The notes under the pieces are model-generated. The model ran no database searches, was not told the DNA's origin, and worked only from the letters and a program-made list of their open reading frames with translations. DNA of 64,000 nucleotides from Chloridium humicola (Eukaryota; Ascomycota; Sordariomycetes; Chaetosphaeriales; Chaetosphaeriaceae), in contig JAPDFF010000043.1 in NCBI GenBank assembly GCA_027569505.1, forward strand, positions 144,577 to 208,576, given 5' to 3'. Made by a program: the position numbers and the translations under genes. Shown in pieces: positions 8,558 through 19,112 of the stretch. The stretch's first letter is position 1; every line of letters begins with the position of its first letter.

Positions 8558-11500
8558 TCACTGATACGGCGGCCCCTGCTCATACCCATGCCCAGACCCC
8601 CACCCCTGATGCTGATGCCCATGCCCATGCCCATGCCCATGCTGATGCCCATGTTGATGCTCATACCTCACATCATGCGCCCTCCACCCGCCCGCCCAAT
8701 CCGATAGATGCGGGATCCCCGCATGATGCTGCATCTGCGGCGGCGGAGGCGGCGGCGGACCGCGCGGGAAAGCCAGCGGGCCACCATGACCGCTGGCAGA
8801 GGGAGGAAGAGGGCCGTACGGGTCGTGGGGGTGGTCGTGAGGGTGTTGGACTTGTTGATGGCCGGGGTAGAGAGATTGAGGGGGGTCGAGGATCGTTGCC
8901 ATGGGGGGGACGACGGGGCCGAGGGTGGGTGCTGTTTGAGGGGCGGGAGGAGGCGCGTCGTAGGCGGTGATGGGGGGCGGGAGACTCTGGCCGTGCATGG
9001 AGGCGGGGGTGGTTGGGTCGGAGGGGTTGGCAGAGGATGGTTCGGTGCCGGGCTCGGTGCCCTCTGTCATGACGCCTGAGCCGTTGGGGCCGGTAGTAGC
9101 GGCGCGCTCGGCTTTCTTGTTGGCAAGCGTAGTGCGGCGCTTCTCGACGGCGCCTTGCATCTCGCCTGAAGCCCAGCGGCCTGAGGGGGGCGGGTGGCGT
9201 TAGCTGTTATGTTCAATAGGTGAGACTGAGAGAAAGGAAATGTGGGAAAACTTACGCCTCATTGACCAGCTCATCTTCTCCGACTTGGTCATCTCGGCGT
9301 AGGGCTTCTTGTCGAGGTCGGCAGTGCTGCTGCCGTTTGCCGCCGTCGCGTCCTTTGCACCAGCCGGTGCCTCTGTTGCCGCGGTGGTCGAGGTCGCCGC
9401 ATGGATCTTCTTCACCCGCGACCGCTTGCCACCTCTGCCGTTGGTGGCGCCATCAGACACCCCGTTTGCCGCCGGAGTGGTCGCCCGCGACCCGCCCTGC
9501 GATGAAGAAGAAGCCCCGTTGTGGTTGGTGAGCTTGATCTTGGTGATGGGCTTCTTCACCGAGGGTGGGGGCGGAGGCGGGGGGGCAGCACCACCGGGGG
9601 GGAAGGCAGGGGCTGCGCTGAAGGTGTGCAGGAACGGGCCCTGCCCGCCCTGCGACTGGGGTGGTTGCGGCGCTGGGGTGGTCTCCAGCACGCCCGGGCT
9701 AGACACAAAGCTGTTGTGGAACTTGAGTCCACCGGGCTGTTGCTGCGCCGGGGGACTCGGCCGGGCGGCGGCAAGCTCCGGCTCGGACTCCTGAGGCGGC
9801 GGGGGGGCGGCCGCTTCCTTCTTCTTCGGGCCGCGCTTCTTGGGCGGCTCGACGGGGGTGTCCGCCTTCGGAGCGGCCACCACACGGCGACGGTGCGACC
9901 GAGACTCGAGCTCCGGGTCGTTCTCAAGCGCGAAGTTGCGCTTGGGCTTGTCCCGGAGCGAGTAGGTCGACTCGGCCGTCGCGGCCGTGTGGTTGCTGCT
10001 CTCGGACGAAGACGTGGATGGCCGGGAGTCCTGCTGGGCGGCGGAGGCAGAGCTGTAGAACGACGACGAGGCAATCTCGCCGCCCGCCGCCTGACCCTTG
10101 GCAGCGCGGCCGCGTTTGGGCTTGCTGGCCTCGCCGCCAAAGCCAGCAGGGACCGAAGTGGGGGGCTCCGGGAGGGAAGCGGCCGCCCGCCCGCGCTTGC
10201 GCGTGGCCTTGGGCTTCTCCTCCATCCCGGCCTCCTCGTCTTCCGTCCGATTGTTGTCGCCTTGGTTGACAGAAGTGAGGGGGTCCTGCTCACCCGCCAG
10301 CACGGCCGCACGTGCGCGCGGTGGGCGCCCCTTCCGAGGCGACTCCGAGAAGCTCTCGGTGGGCTGGGCCGGCTCAAAGGCATCGGCGTCATCGCCATTC
10401 ACAGCGGCAGCACCCCTGCGCCTGCGACGGCCAGGGCCGAGTGCAGCAATCCCGGCGGGCGTCCCGGAGCGGCTCGCGTCCTTGCTCTGGTCCGAGACGT
10501 AGCGCGGCTTGCGCATGCGCTTGCCCTCGACCACGTTCTCCTCGGCGAGCTCGGCGCCCTTCTCGGTCCTCTTGCGAAGCCGGTTCTCGGGCATCTCCCA
10601 GCGCTGCTCCTCCGGGTTCTGGCGGCCGACCTGGGTGGCGTGGGTGTTGAGCTTGAAGCCGTACGCCTGCGCCATGATGCGGTCTTCTTCCTTCTGGTGC
10701 TCCAGGGCCGGGTCGTCGATGTACGGCTTTGGGGCGCGCATGCCCCGAACGTCGAAGTAGGGGAATCCCTTGAGCGTCTCGTCGAAGTGGCGGAAGGAGA
10801 GGGGCTCGTCGGCCTTCTGGCGGTTCTCCCAGTTGACGAGGGCCTTGTCGTTGTTCTCGCGGCGCTTGGCGTTGTCCTCATCGTCCAAAAGCTTCTTCAG
10901 CTCGCTGTATTCCTGCTGGTAGGCGTGGAGAGCCTCGACCGCGGCAGAAGTAACCTCGTAGAGGCGATCGGTATCCATGTCTTGCCACCCCTCGAGGGCG
11001 TCGACGAACTCGTTCGGGTCGCGGATCTTGGGGAAGAGGTACTGTTTGGTCGGCTGCCGAGTCACCTCAATGGGCATAAACAAGCCAGTTGTTTTGATCA
11101 GATTGTCTGCTGCGACTTCCGCGTCCTCATCGTCGGCCTCGTCCTGGACCATAGGCTCGTCCGCTGGAGTGGGTGATGGTGCGGTGGTGGGCTGTTGTGA
11201 CTCTGGCTCGGCAGGCTGCAGAGACTCGCTCTCGGGAACAATCGTGGGAGAAGCTGCGGGTGCCTCGACGGCGATGGTGGAGCTGATAGAAGACTCGGGA
11301 GACAAGGAGGCGGGTTTTGAGGGTGCGTCCTGGGTTGGGGCTGTCTTGTGGCGGCGGACACACAGCTTCCTGAAATCGGCCATGGAAATTGATGGCTCGC
11401 CTTGCTCCCGACGTTTGCTGCACTCTATGCGGTAGAGGTTGAAGAAAGTATTCGTATTCAGAGGGCGGCGCGGATCCCATTCCACAACGGCCGGGGCGCG

Positions 11501-13195
11501 GGGAGGTGTCGGGGCAGGGGCCAGGGCTGCTTGCTTCTTGTCGGCGGGCGGCGCAGGCGGAACCACCAACTCGGTGTATGGGCTAGGAAGGGAGAGATCT
11601 CCGTCTTCGTAAGGCAAAAGCCTCCCCTCTTTTGAGGCCAGGGCAGAAGGGTTGACTGCCTCGTAAATGCGCACGAGTTGTGAAAGTCTCGCGGGCCCAG
11701 ATGGCCTCGGCTGCCGTGATAATTGGGGAGCATCCTGAGAAATGGGGGTGCTGGTTTCATTGATTTCGGGAAGCTGAGATGCGGCGGGTTCGGCGATTGA
11801 CTTTGATTCGAGTGCAGGTGTAGCCGCGGCTTGGTGGTTTTCAATCGCGGGTTCTGCTGCTGGGGATGGCTGTTGGGATGACTCGCGCTCGGGTTGGTGA
11901 AGATGCTGCGCGCCAATGGCAGAGTCAGAAGGCTGAGAGCTGGGACGTTGTGTATCAATTTTCTCTGGCTCTTGAACAACGTCTGAAGAAAACCAGGAAG
12001 TTCTTCTGGTCTCGCGGTTGTTCTCAGAAGTCTGTTCGGCGGCGGTTGGAGTGGGTGAGGCGGCGGTGGGCGAAATGTGAGATTTGTCGTCGCCATTCCG
12101 GGAAAGCAGGTGATTGTCAATCTCCTCTGCGTCTTCAGCCGAAACAGAGACTACACCGTTTGTCGTTTGTGAGGGCTTCATGTCCGGCGTCGAGGGTTGC
12201 ACGTCAACATGGTCTGCGTCGCTCTCATCTGAAGTTGTCGGGCGCGACTCATGAACCGAGGACTGGTCTGATTCCTGTGATGCGGCTAGGCCCATGGGCA
12301 CACTGACAAGAATTGTGTCTTGCACCTCGTGGTCGGATGGCTGATCGACATATCCGCCGAGGTCTGTGGACGGCTTCTTGGACGCATGGCGGCGACGGGA
12401 TGCAACAGCGCGAGCCGGAGCCGGTGACTTGTCGACACGGTGGCGCTTGGGATTGGCGGCGAACTCATCTGAATCTTCGTCTGAATCGTCTTGAATGCCC
12501 TTCCTCTTGCGGCCTCGGGAGCTGGGGGTGGTAGCGGCCTTGACGACCGTCTCGTTCTTGACGGTGGGCAGGCTGAGATCGTCGTCAATCATCTCTTGAG
12601 TGTAATCGATGCGGGCTCTCTTTCTGAGGGAGTGGCCGCCTTTTGAATGAGCCTCGTCGTCGGCAGCACCATCGTAGGAGCTCTCGATGGTCCTCGACCT
12701 CTTGTGAGCAGGGCCGGTGGTGGAAGGCATTGCTGTGGATGGGGACTCAAAGCTGAAAGACGAAGTGTGAAATGCCGAGCTGCGGGCGGGTTTGTCGGTC
12801 CGGGCGGAGACAGAGTGACGCCAGGCTTGGTCAGCAGAAGGGGACGAACCGCGATGGGGAGTAGTTGTCATTGCTGGGTTTGCTGATGAGGCTGCTTGTT
12901 GGCGGGACTTGCCTCCGCGCTGTGGTGCAGTGTGTGACATCCTGGGGAGGAGGGCGGAAGACTCGGGAGTGCTGGGGCTGGCCGAGTCTGATAATGGGTG
13001 GTTCTGGTGAGAGTGAGAGTGTGAATGCGAGAGAATGGTGCTCCGCTTCTTTGGGGCGCCGCGGCCACGTTGAGTTGTGGTATTGTTCCGGGCGCGGTCC
13101 ATCGAGACCACTACTGGCAGCTGCTGGGTCTGAGGCTGTAATTCAATCCCTGGGCCCGCAGCACTGGCTCGAGCGTCCTCGTCCGACTGCGGCAT
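8558..13195 (-). CDS. Large low-complexity nuclear protein, conserved fungal, function unknown
   Basis: Two exons, 9256-13195 and 8558-9180, joined across a 75-bp intron (9181-9255, GTAAGT..CAG), give 1520 aa. The splice makes MSWSMRRRWASGEMQGAVEKRR, a block I associate with a conserved fungal C-terminal motif. Most of the rest is disordered and Ser/Pro/Ala/Glu-rich, with many basic NLS-like clusters and AT-hook-like cores (RKGRPPRARA, KPKRGRAAKG, KKRGPKKKE). One ordered central part stands out: RPLNTNTFFNLYRIECSKRREQ with MADFRKLCVRRHK, then an alpha-rich block from KQYLFPKIRDPNEFVDAL to RQNPEEQRWEMPENRLRKR. The C-terminus is a HGHQHGHGHGHG-rich tail. Suggests a chromatin or transcription-associated protein; I cannot name it. 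The frame is open upstream to 13288 but only from GTG, so I take ATG 13195 (MPQSDED); a further 5' exon is possible. Confidence 0.8.
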
Positions 13196-13944
13196 GCAGG
13201 AGAGCGAGGTTCGAAAGCCGTGTTGGTGGTTAGAGGTCTGATGGGGTGTGAGTGAGCGCTGGCATGAGGCGAAAAAAGAGATTCGCACTAAAAGCGGACT
13301 GGGTCAAGGTCAGATGGCTGTGGTGGCCGACTTGCAAGTCGCAGCTTGTGGTTGGTCGCTCGGTCGGTGCTCTTGAGAGAATGGGTTTGGTGGTCCGGGG
13401 AGAGCGAAAAAAAATCGACGACTTTGTGGACTAAAGAGTTGGTTGTGTAGTCGCTGTCGCCTTATTGTCTGGTGGCCACAATAGGAATGCTGGGCGGTCA
13501 ATATCAGGCCAAGTCTGCTGGGAGTGCGTGGTGTGGTTCCTCTCTTTGGCGTGTTAGATTTCTCACGTCAATTTCTGGAGTTCCCCGAATAAGCCAATGA
13601 CACCTGCCACAGCGGACCGTGCCCCACCACTCCCACCTGCTGCCGGCTGTCCGCTCAAAAGGCCGTCCTCGTTGTAAGCCCGGTGCTGGCAGCCAATCAG
13701 CCTCTTCTTTTTGGCAGTGCATGCGATGCCCCTGACGATGCGCGTGACGCAAGAGCGGGTTGCTGCGCTCCACCTTGAGCATCTTCAGCTGTCAGTGGTT
13801 AGCACTCTGTCTTTGCATCTCCCTCTCTGAATGGCATCAACCCACGTCCACCACTGAGACCGCCCGCCTTTATCACAGCATAACCCAAAACTCTTTCCTT
13901 GTCGCACCCCGTTTGGCCCCTTCCGCGTCTCACATCCATCCACA
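13196..13944. other. Divergent promoter region
   Basis: About 750 bp between the divergently transcribed large nuclear protein gene and the MTC1 gene; must hold both promoters and 5' UTRs. Nothing else recognised. Confidence 0.5.
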
Positions 13945-15573
13945 ATGGCCGGCAAGCGATCAAAGGCCGCCCCCACCGACGACGAGCTGGGCGACCTCTT
14001 CGAAGGAATTGGCAACGACACCACCACCATCAAGAAACCCGCCAACAAGTCCAAGCACGCCGCCGCCAAAGCAAAGCCCGACGCCGCGGCCGAGAAAGAC
14101 ATCCTCGCCGAGCTCGAGGACGAACTTGACGAGCAGGTGCCCTTGCGCCCACACACACCCCGCGTCCGGGAGGTCGCAAGCCTCAAGAGGACGTCGACCA
14201 ACACCCCGCCGCCGCCGGCTGCCGACACCACACGCAAATCTGCCGAGAGCACCGCCTCCCACCACGCGAGCTTCACCCCGAGCGCGACTCGCTCTGAGCA
14301 CCATGAGCCTGAGAAGAAGGCCCCTGCCCCGCAGCCACAATCAGCGAGCGGCGGCGGCGGCGGGTGGTGGGGAGGACTCTTGTCTACTGCGACCGCGGCA
14401 ATGAAGCAGGCCGAGGCCGCCGTCAAGGAGATCCAGCAGAACGAGGAGGCAAAGAAGTGGGCGGACCAGGTCCGCGGCAACGTGGGAGCATTGAAGGGTC
14501 TCGGTTTGTGTTCCCCCATCTCCTCCAACCTTCGCACGTACTAACTTACACCTTCTCCAGGCGACGGCCTCCGACACCGCGCCCTCCCCACATTCACCAA
14601 CATCCTCCACACCCTCGCGCCCCCCATCTCCTCCCACGAGCGCCTCCTCATCCACATCACCCACGACCTAGTCGGCTACCCCTCCCTCGACCCCCTCATC
14701 TACGCCGTCTTCAACCGCGTCATGTCCCAAGTCGAAGGCGGTGACCTCATGGTCATCCAGCGTGGCCACGAGTCCACTCTCAAATCCCCAGCCACCGAGA
14801 AATCCTCCCTCTTCGGCGGCAGCGGCGGCGTGCAACAATCCGCCGCCGGATGGCGCGACGGGCCCTGGTGGCGCCAGAGCGACGTCCCCCGCGACCTGGG
14901 GACTGTGCAGGGGCTGGTGGAGGGCACCAAGCTGTGCCGGGCGAACGCAGAAGGGTATTCGAGTGACTACTTCTCCGCGCACGGCGGGATTGAGGCGGCG
15001 CGGCAGCGCGCCGTCGAGGGCGTGAGCGAGAGCAATCCCGTGCGCAGCTCGGATTTGTTCCTGGCGGTGCAGGCCATCCGCGTGCCGGGCGGCGGGGATG
15101 GCGAGGGGCTCTTTGCCGGGTCGGCGGCGAGCGAGAGGGAGAAGGAGGAGTCGGTGGTTGCGGATCAGGATGAAGATGCTGAGGGCGAGGTGTGCTTTGC
15201 TGTGTTTATTCTGGACCCGGTGCATGAGATCCAGTACTCGGCTGTCAGCCAACGCGTGCCCGCGAGGTGGATCCACTGGCTGGATGCCCCGGCTACGCCG
15301 CTGACGCCCGCCAGCGGGGATGAGGACTTCCAGGCGGAGTTTGGTCGGGTGCCGGATGAGATTAGGGAGATCATCGAGAGCGGCGGGGTTGATCCCCGGG
15401 AGTGGGTTGCTGAGTGGGTGGAGGAGGTGCTCAGCCTGGCTGTTGGTGTCGTGGCCCAGCGCTATGTTGCGAGGCGCATGGGTGTTGGCGAGGGCGGTAT
15501 CAAGGGCAAGCAGAAGGTGGAGAGTGTGTTGCAGGACGGCGGGAATGAGGCGGCGAGGGCTGGGCTTATATGA
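13945..15573 (+). CDS. MTC1: MTC1 / DUF5427 family protein
   Basis: Exons 13945-14503 and 14561-15573 (intron 14504-14560) give 523 aa. Family members have a short acidic N-terminal motif and a conserved C-terminal two thirds. Here the start is MAGKRSKAAPTDDELGDLFEGIG, followed by a disordered Pro/Ala/Glu linker, a Gly-Trp patch (GGGGGWWGGLLSTATAAMKQAE) and a probable amphipathic helix. The conserved domain then runs from GDGLRHRALPTFTNILHTLAPPISSHERL to the C-terminus. Yeast Mtc1 was found through telomere-capping genetics and localises to COPI/Golgi vesicles, so a role in early secretory traffic is plausible. The splice restores Gly in KGLGDGL. Start context is CACAATGG. Confidence 0.85.
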
Positions 15574-16495
15574 GGCCGACTTGGAACGGCTTGGACACAT
15601 GGAATATCGAATTGTTTGTGGTTAGCTATGATCCGGCGTTTTCAATCGGCGTTTTCAATCGGCGTCCAGGCTTGAAATCAAGGATTTTCACTACATTCCC
15701 GTTCTCAGCTTTGACTCTAAAAATCTGAGAAGCAACCTACAGTTCACTTTTGGTTGTTATAAGGATACGTGCCGCGTGAATCTCAAAGTTAGGAAACTCA
15801 AGGCATTTGGCCATTGCCCACGGCGTTGAAACTACCTCCCCAATAAACAATCATTGCCTTCCTTCCCTCCGGCCTCCTCCATCCTCCCATGCACTTTCAA
15901 TGGCCATTACCGTAACTTTGCTCGTAGTTAGGCCAGGCAAGATCTAATTATAACTTCCAGATGATCCATTTTATCTAATCGATAATTAGTTAGTGACACC
16001 AGAACTGGTTCCTCTCTGAAGAGACATCACTTGTAGATCGGATGTGGGTGAGAAGGATCAATAAGTACAACAATATTAAATCACTGCATTCGGCGGTTTC
16101 CTTGTTCCAACTTCGTGGCCTAATGTTAGTTCTTTACTCATGCCCTTCGCGACTTCGTCGCATCAATATCCCACCCTGATTTTTCCTCATAAAGACGGGC
16201 AGTCATTCTCTGCTCTCGGATAAAAACCGACCAAGACTGTAAGAGTTGGGCTTCCACTTGACAAAACACACAGGTTCGGCAAGATTAAGAAGCAATCACG
16301 TGACCTCCAGTTCCACGTCATCATTTGCAGGGAAGGAGACTTGCGACAGAAAACACTACGGTTCATGCCAACGAGAAACAGTGAAGAGACCTCAGGATTG
16401 CGAGGCCAGAGGTTGAGAAATTCAGGCTTACAACCAGGTGTGACTCTGATTTGGTGTGATATCAGAACTATCAAATCAACAAACCAGCAACTAAC
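15574..16495. other. Gene-free flank of the transposon
   Basis: AT-richer than the neighbouring genes. A 13-bp unit CGTTTTCAATCGG is repeated twice in tandem at 15637-15662. No coding sequence recognised. Confidence 0.5.
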
Positions 16496-16520
16496 GTGCC
16501 TGATAAGCGAGCGGAACAGA
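16496..16520 (+). repeat. Left terminal inverted repeat (family A)
   Basis: Starts immediately after TA 16494-16495 and matches the reverse complement of 18946-18970 at 24 of 25 positions. Confidence 0.93.
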
Positions 16521-16592
16521 TAAGCGAGCGGAAAACTTTCCCACGCGACGCTACACCTCTACGCTCAACACCGATTTTCTCAACAACTTAAT

Positions 16593-17119
16593 ATGCCTCC
16601 TACTTTAAAGGAAACCAGGATTGTCCTGGCCCTCGAAGCTCTTGAAAACGACAAAAAACTAAGCCTCCGAGCTGCAGCTAAGCTCTATAATGTACCGGCC
16701 TCAACTCTCTCTTACCGACGTACTGGCCGGCCTGCACGACGCGATATTCCAGCCAACTCACGCAATCTAACGGATCTGGAAGAGCAGACAATAGTTCAGT
16801 AAATGATTGAGCTATATACTCGCGCATTCCCCCCTAGACTAGGTGGTATGGAAAATATGGCCAACCAACTGCTAGGCGAACGCGACGTCCCCCCTGTCGG
16901 CAAACGCTGGGATATGATTTTATCAAACGCTAGCCAGAGCTCTAAACGCGTTATACGCGTAGATACGACTACCAGAGGGCCAAGTACAAGGATCTAAGGG
17001 TTATTGGCGTGTAGTTTACACTTGTATAGAATGTTATAGCCAAGTACGGCATCGTAGAAAACGACGTCTACAACTTCGACGAGACTAGGTGTCTAATAGG
17101 TATAATTTTCGTGGGTATA
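16593..17119 (+). pseudogene. Transposase N-terminal fragment, copy 1
   Basis: Starts MPPTLKETRIVLALEAL, the helix-turn-helix (psq/CENP-B-type) domain of pogo/Fot transposases, with the GRPARRD hook. It is broken by a stop at 16801 (CAGTAA), by frameshift-like divergence around 16910-16940 and by TAG codons. It can be aligned with copy 2 up to the NFDETR region (first catalytic Asp), where it stops at the internal family-B terminus. Several differences from copy 2 are G-to-A or C-to-T, for example TGG to TAG at about 17019 and 17034. Confidence 0.88.
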
Positions 17120-17144
17120 ACGTATCTTATCAGCGAGTCGCACA
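17120..17144 (+). repeat. Internal transposon terminus of a related subfamily (family B)
   Basis: Begins ACGTATCTTATCAGCGAG after a TA. It has the same length as the family A repeat and is identical at about 18 of 25 positions. A second motif, GAGCGGGTCGCACA, follows at about 148-161, mimicking the doubled subterminal repeat of the left end. No inverted partner is present at the right end. Confidence 0.75.
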
Positions 17145-17218
17145 TATGAGCGGGTCGCACACTTCTTAGCGCGACGCGTCCTCTTTGCACTTTACATCGT
17201 ATTTCTCTACAACCAAAT

Positions 17219-18894
17219 ATGCCTCCTACTCTAAAGGAAGCCAGGGTAGTCTCAACCCTTGAAGCATTCCAAAAAGACGAAAAATTGAGCCTTAGAGCCG
17301 CAGCCAAGCTCTATAATGTGCCAATATCAACCCTCCGCGACCGACGCGCTGGCCGGCCTGCACGACGCGATCTTTCAGCCAACTCACGCAAACTCACGGA
17401 TCTGGAAGAAAAGACAATAGTTCAGTATATAATTGAGCTATATGCACGCGCATTTCTACCAAGATTGAGTGGTGTAGAAGATATGGCCAACCAACTACTA
17501 CGCGAACGCGACGCGCCCCCTGTCGGCAAACTCTGGGCGCACCGGTTTGTCAAACGTCAGCCAGAGCTCCGTACACGTTATACGCGGAGATATGACTACC
17601 AGAGGGCCAAGTGCGAAGATCCAAAGGTCATTGGCGTGTGGTTTACACTCGTATGGAATGTTATGGCCAAGTACGGCATCGTGGATGACGACGTCTACAA
17701 CTTCGATAAGACCGGGTTTCTGATGGGCATGATCTTTGCGGGCATGGTAGTTACGATCCCGGACGGTCTCAGCAAGGCAAAACTAACCCAGCCTAGCAAC
17801 CGTGAATGGGCAATGGTGATCCAGGGAGTTAGTGCCCTCGGCTGGGCCATCCCTCCTTTCATCATCCTAGCCGGGCAATACCACCTCGCCAACTCGTATA
17901 CAGAGTGCGACCTCCCGAGCGACTGGCGTATCGCAACTAACGAGAACGGCTGGACTACCAATGCGGTAGGCCTGGATTGGATCAAGCACTTTGACTTCTA
18001 TATAGCAACCTATATAAAGGGCAGATACCGGTTGTTGATTCTCGCCAGCCACTAAAGCCACCACTCGACCGAATTCGAGCGCTACTACTAGCAGAATAAT
18101 ATCATTACGCTCTGCATGCCTCTGCATTCATCCTACCTCCTCCAGCCACTCGATGTCGGCTGCTTTGGCCCGCTGAAGCAGGCGTACAGTCGCCAGATCG
18201 AGGACTTGATACGTATACATATCAACCACGTGAGCAAGCTCGAGTTCCTCTATATCTTCCGCGAGGCCTTCTTTACCTCCATCACCGAGAGGAATATCCA
18301 GGGAGGTTTTGCAGGGGCTAGTCTTATGCCGTACGATCCAGAGCAGGTACTCTCCAAGCTAGATGTCAAGCTTCATATACCAACACCTCCGACCTTACGA
18401 CCTAGCACTGTACACTCTTGGGTCTTCTAGACACCCTACAACCCTCGGGAAGCCAACTCGCAGTCAACGCTCATCAAGAGTCGCATTATTAACCATCAAA
18501 ACAGCTCCCCGACTTCGATGTTGGCTGCTGTGGACCAGCTTACTAAGGGTACAATGGCTGTGATGTACCAGGTGGCCCTCCTTCGATTAGAGAACGCTTC
18601 GCTCTATAAGGCCAACGAGGGATTAAGCAAGCGCCGGAGAGCTAAAAAAAATTACGTATGCAGCTTGGAGGGTCACTTGCTGTATAGAATGCATATGATA
18701 TACTAGGCCAGAGGGCCGTGGGTGGTGAGGGAGCTCAAGAAACGTAGCTGGATAGGGGTAGTGCAGAGGAGGGTTGTACGAAGGTTCGGTGCTGCGGTTT
18801 GTGCGGCAAGCCTGGCTATAATGCCCGTACTTGCCAGGAGGCTGCAGAGGCATCTGATACAGCTGTTTCGGATATAATTATAGTTGGTTCCTAG
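17219..18894 (+). pseudogene. Fot/pogo DDE transposase, copy 2, nearly full length but inactivated
   Basis: Open from ATG 17219 to 18052: HTH domain, GRPARRD, CENP-B-like second DNA-binding region (LRERDAPPVGKLWAHRFVKR), then the catalytic core with NFDKTGF (first Asp) and GWAIPPFIILAGQYH. The second catalytic block, usually LLILDGHESHHS, reads LLILASH-stop-SHHS, so the Asp is lost and a TAA stops translation at 18053-18055. Homology resumes through MPLHSSYLLQPLDVGCFGPLK and NIQGGFAGASLMPYDPE up to a TAG at 18428. It ends in another frame with a retroviral-type zinc knuckle (CGLCGKPGYNARTC, its His replaced by Tyr) before TAG 18892. Clearly dead. Confidence 0.9.
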
Positions 18895-18945
18895 TTTTAA
18901 TGTATTACAATTGAGGATAGTGTTTGTAGGGTAGTTAGTAAGAAG

Positions 18946-18970
18946 TGTTCCGCTCGCTTATCAGGCATGT
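18946..18970 (-). repeat. Right terminal inverted repeat (family A)
   Basis: Inverted partner of 16496-16520, followed by TA at 18971-18972. Confidence 0.93.
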
Positions 18971-19112
18971 TAATTAAATGATGACTAGTTACATAGTAAC
19001 GTTAACTATCCTGAAAAAGCGATCCACACCAGCACTTCAAAACTCGGCATCGAACCAACTCCATTATCAAAGTAACCAAACACCTCGCAACATCGTCTCG
19101 ATCATCATTTCA

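Larger units (their letters stand above)
16496..18970 (+). mobile_element. Chimeric Fot/pogo-type Tc1-mariner transposon, inactive
   Basis: 2475 bp, bounded by 25-bp terminal inverted repeats at 16496-16520 and 18946-18970 that differ at one base (core TGCCTGATAAGCGAGCGGAA). It is flanked by TA at 16494-16495 and 18971-18972, the TA duplication expected of this superfamily. A 15-bp subterminal direct repeat, GATAAGCGAGCGGAA, occurs at 504-518 and 521-535 past 16000. Inside are two copies of the transposase 5' half in the same orientation, the second preceded by a different, related 25-bp terminus at 17120-17144. The element is therefore a hybrid of two subfamilies. Both transposase copies carry stops. 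No host gene is interrupted. Confidence 0.9.

Noticed and set aside
8590..8670. CCCATG-type short repeats that look like a satellite
   Set aside because: They are the codons of the Gly-His tail of the 8558-13195 protein.
9521..11176. 551-codon plus-strand frame
   Set aside because: Antisense to the low-complexity nuclear protein gene; Arg/Gly/Leu-rich composition typical of reverse-complement GC-rich codons.
13196..13288. N-terminal extension of the nuclear protein beginning MRISFF
   Set aside because: The codon at 13288 is GTG, not ATG; the first in-frame ATG is at 13195.
14668..15600. 310-codon minus-strand frame over the MTC1 gene
   Set aside because: Antisense shadow; the plus frame has the family match and a proper intron.
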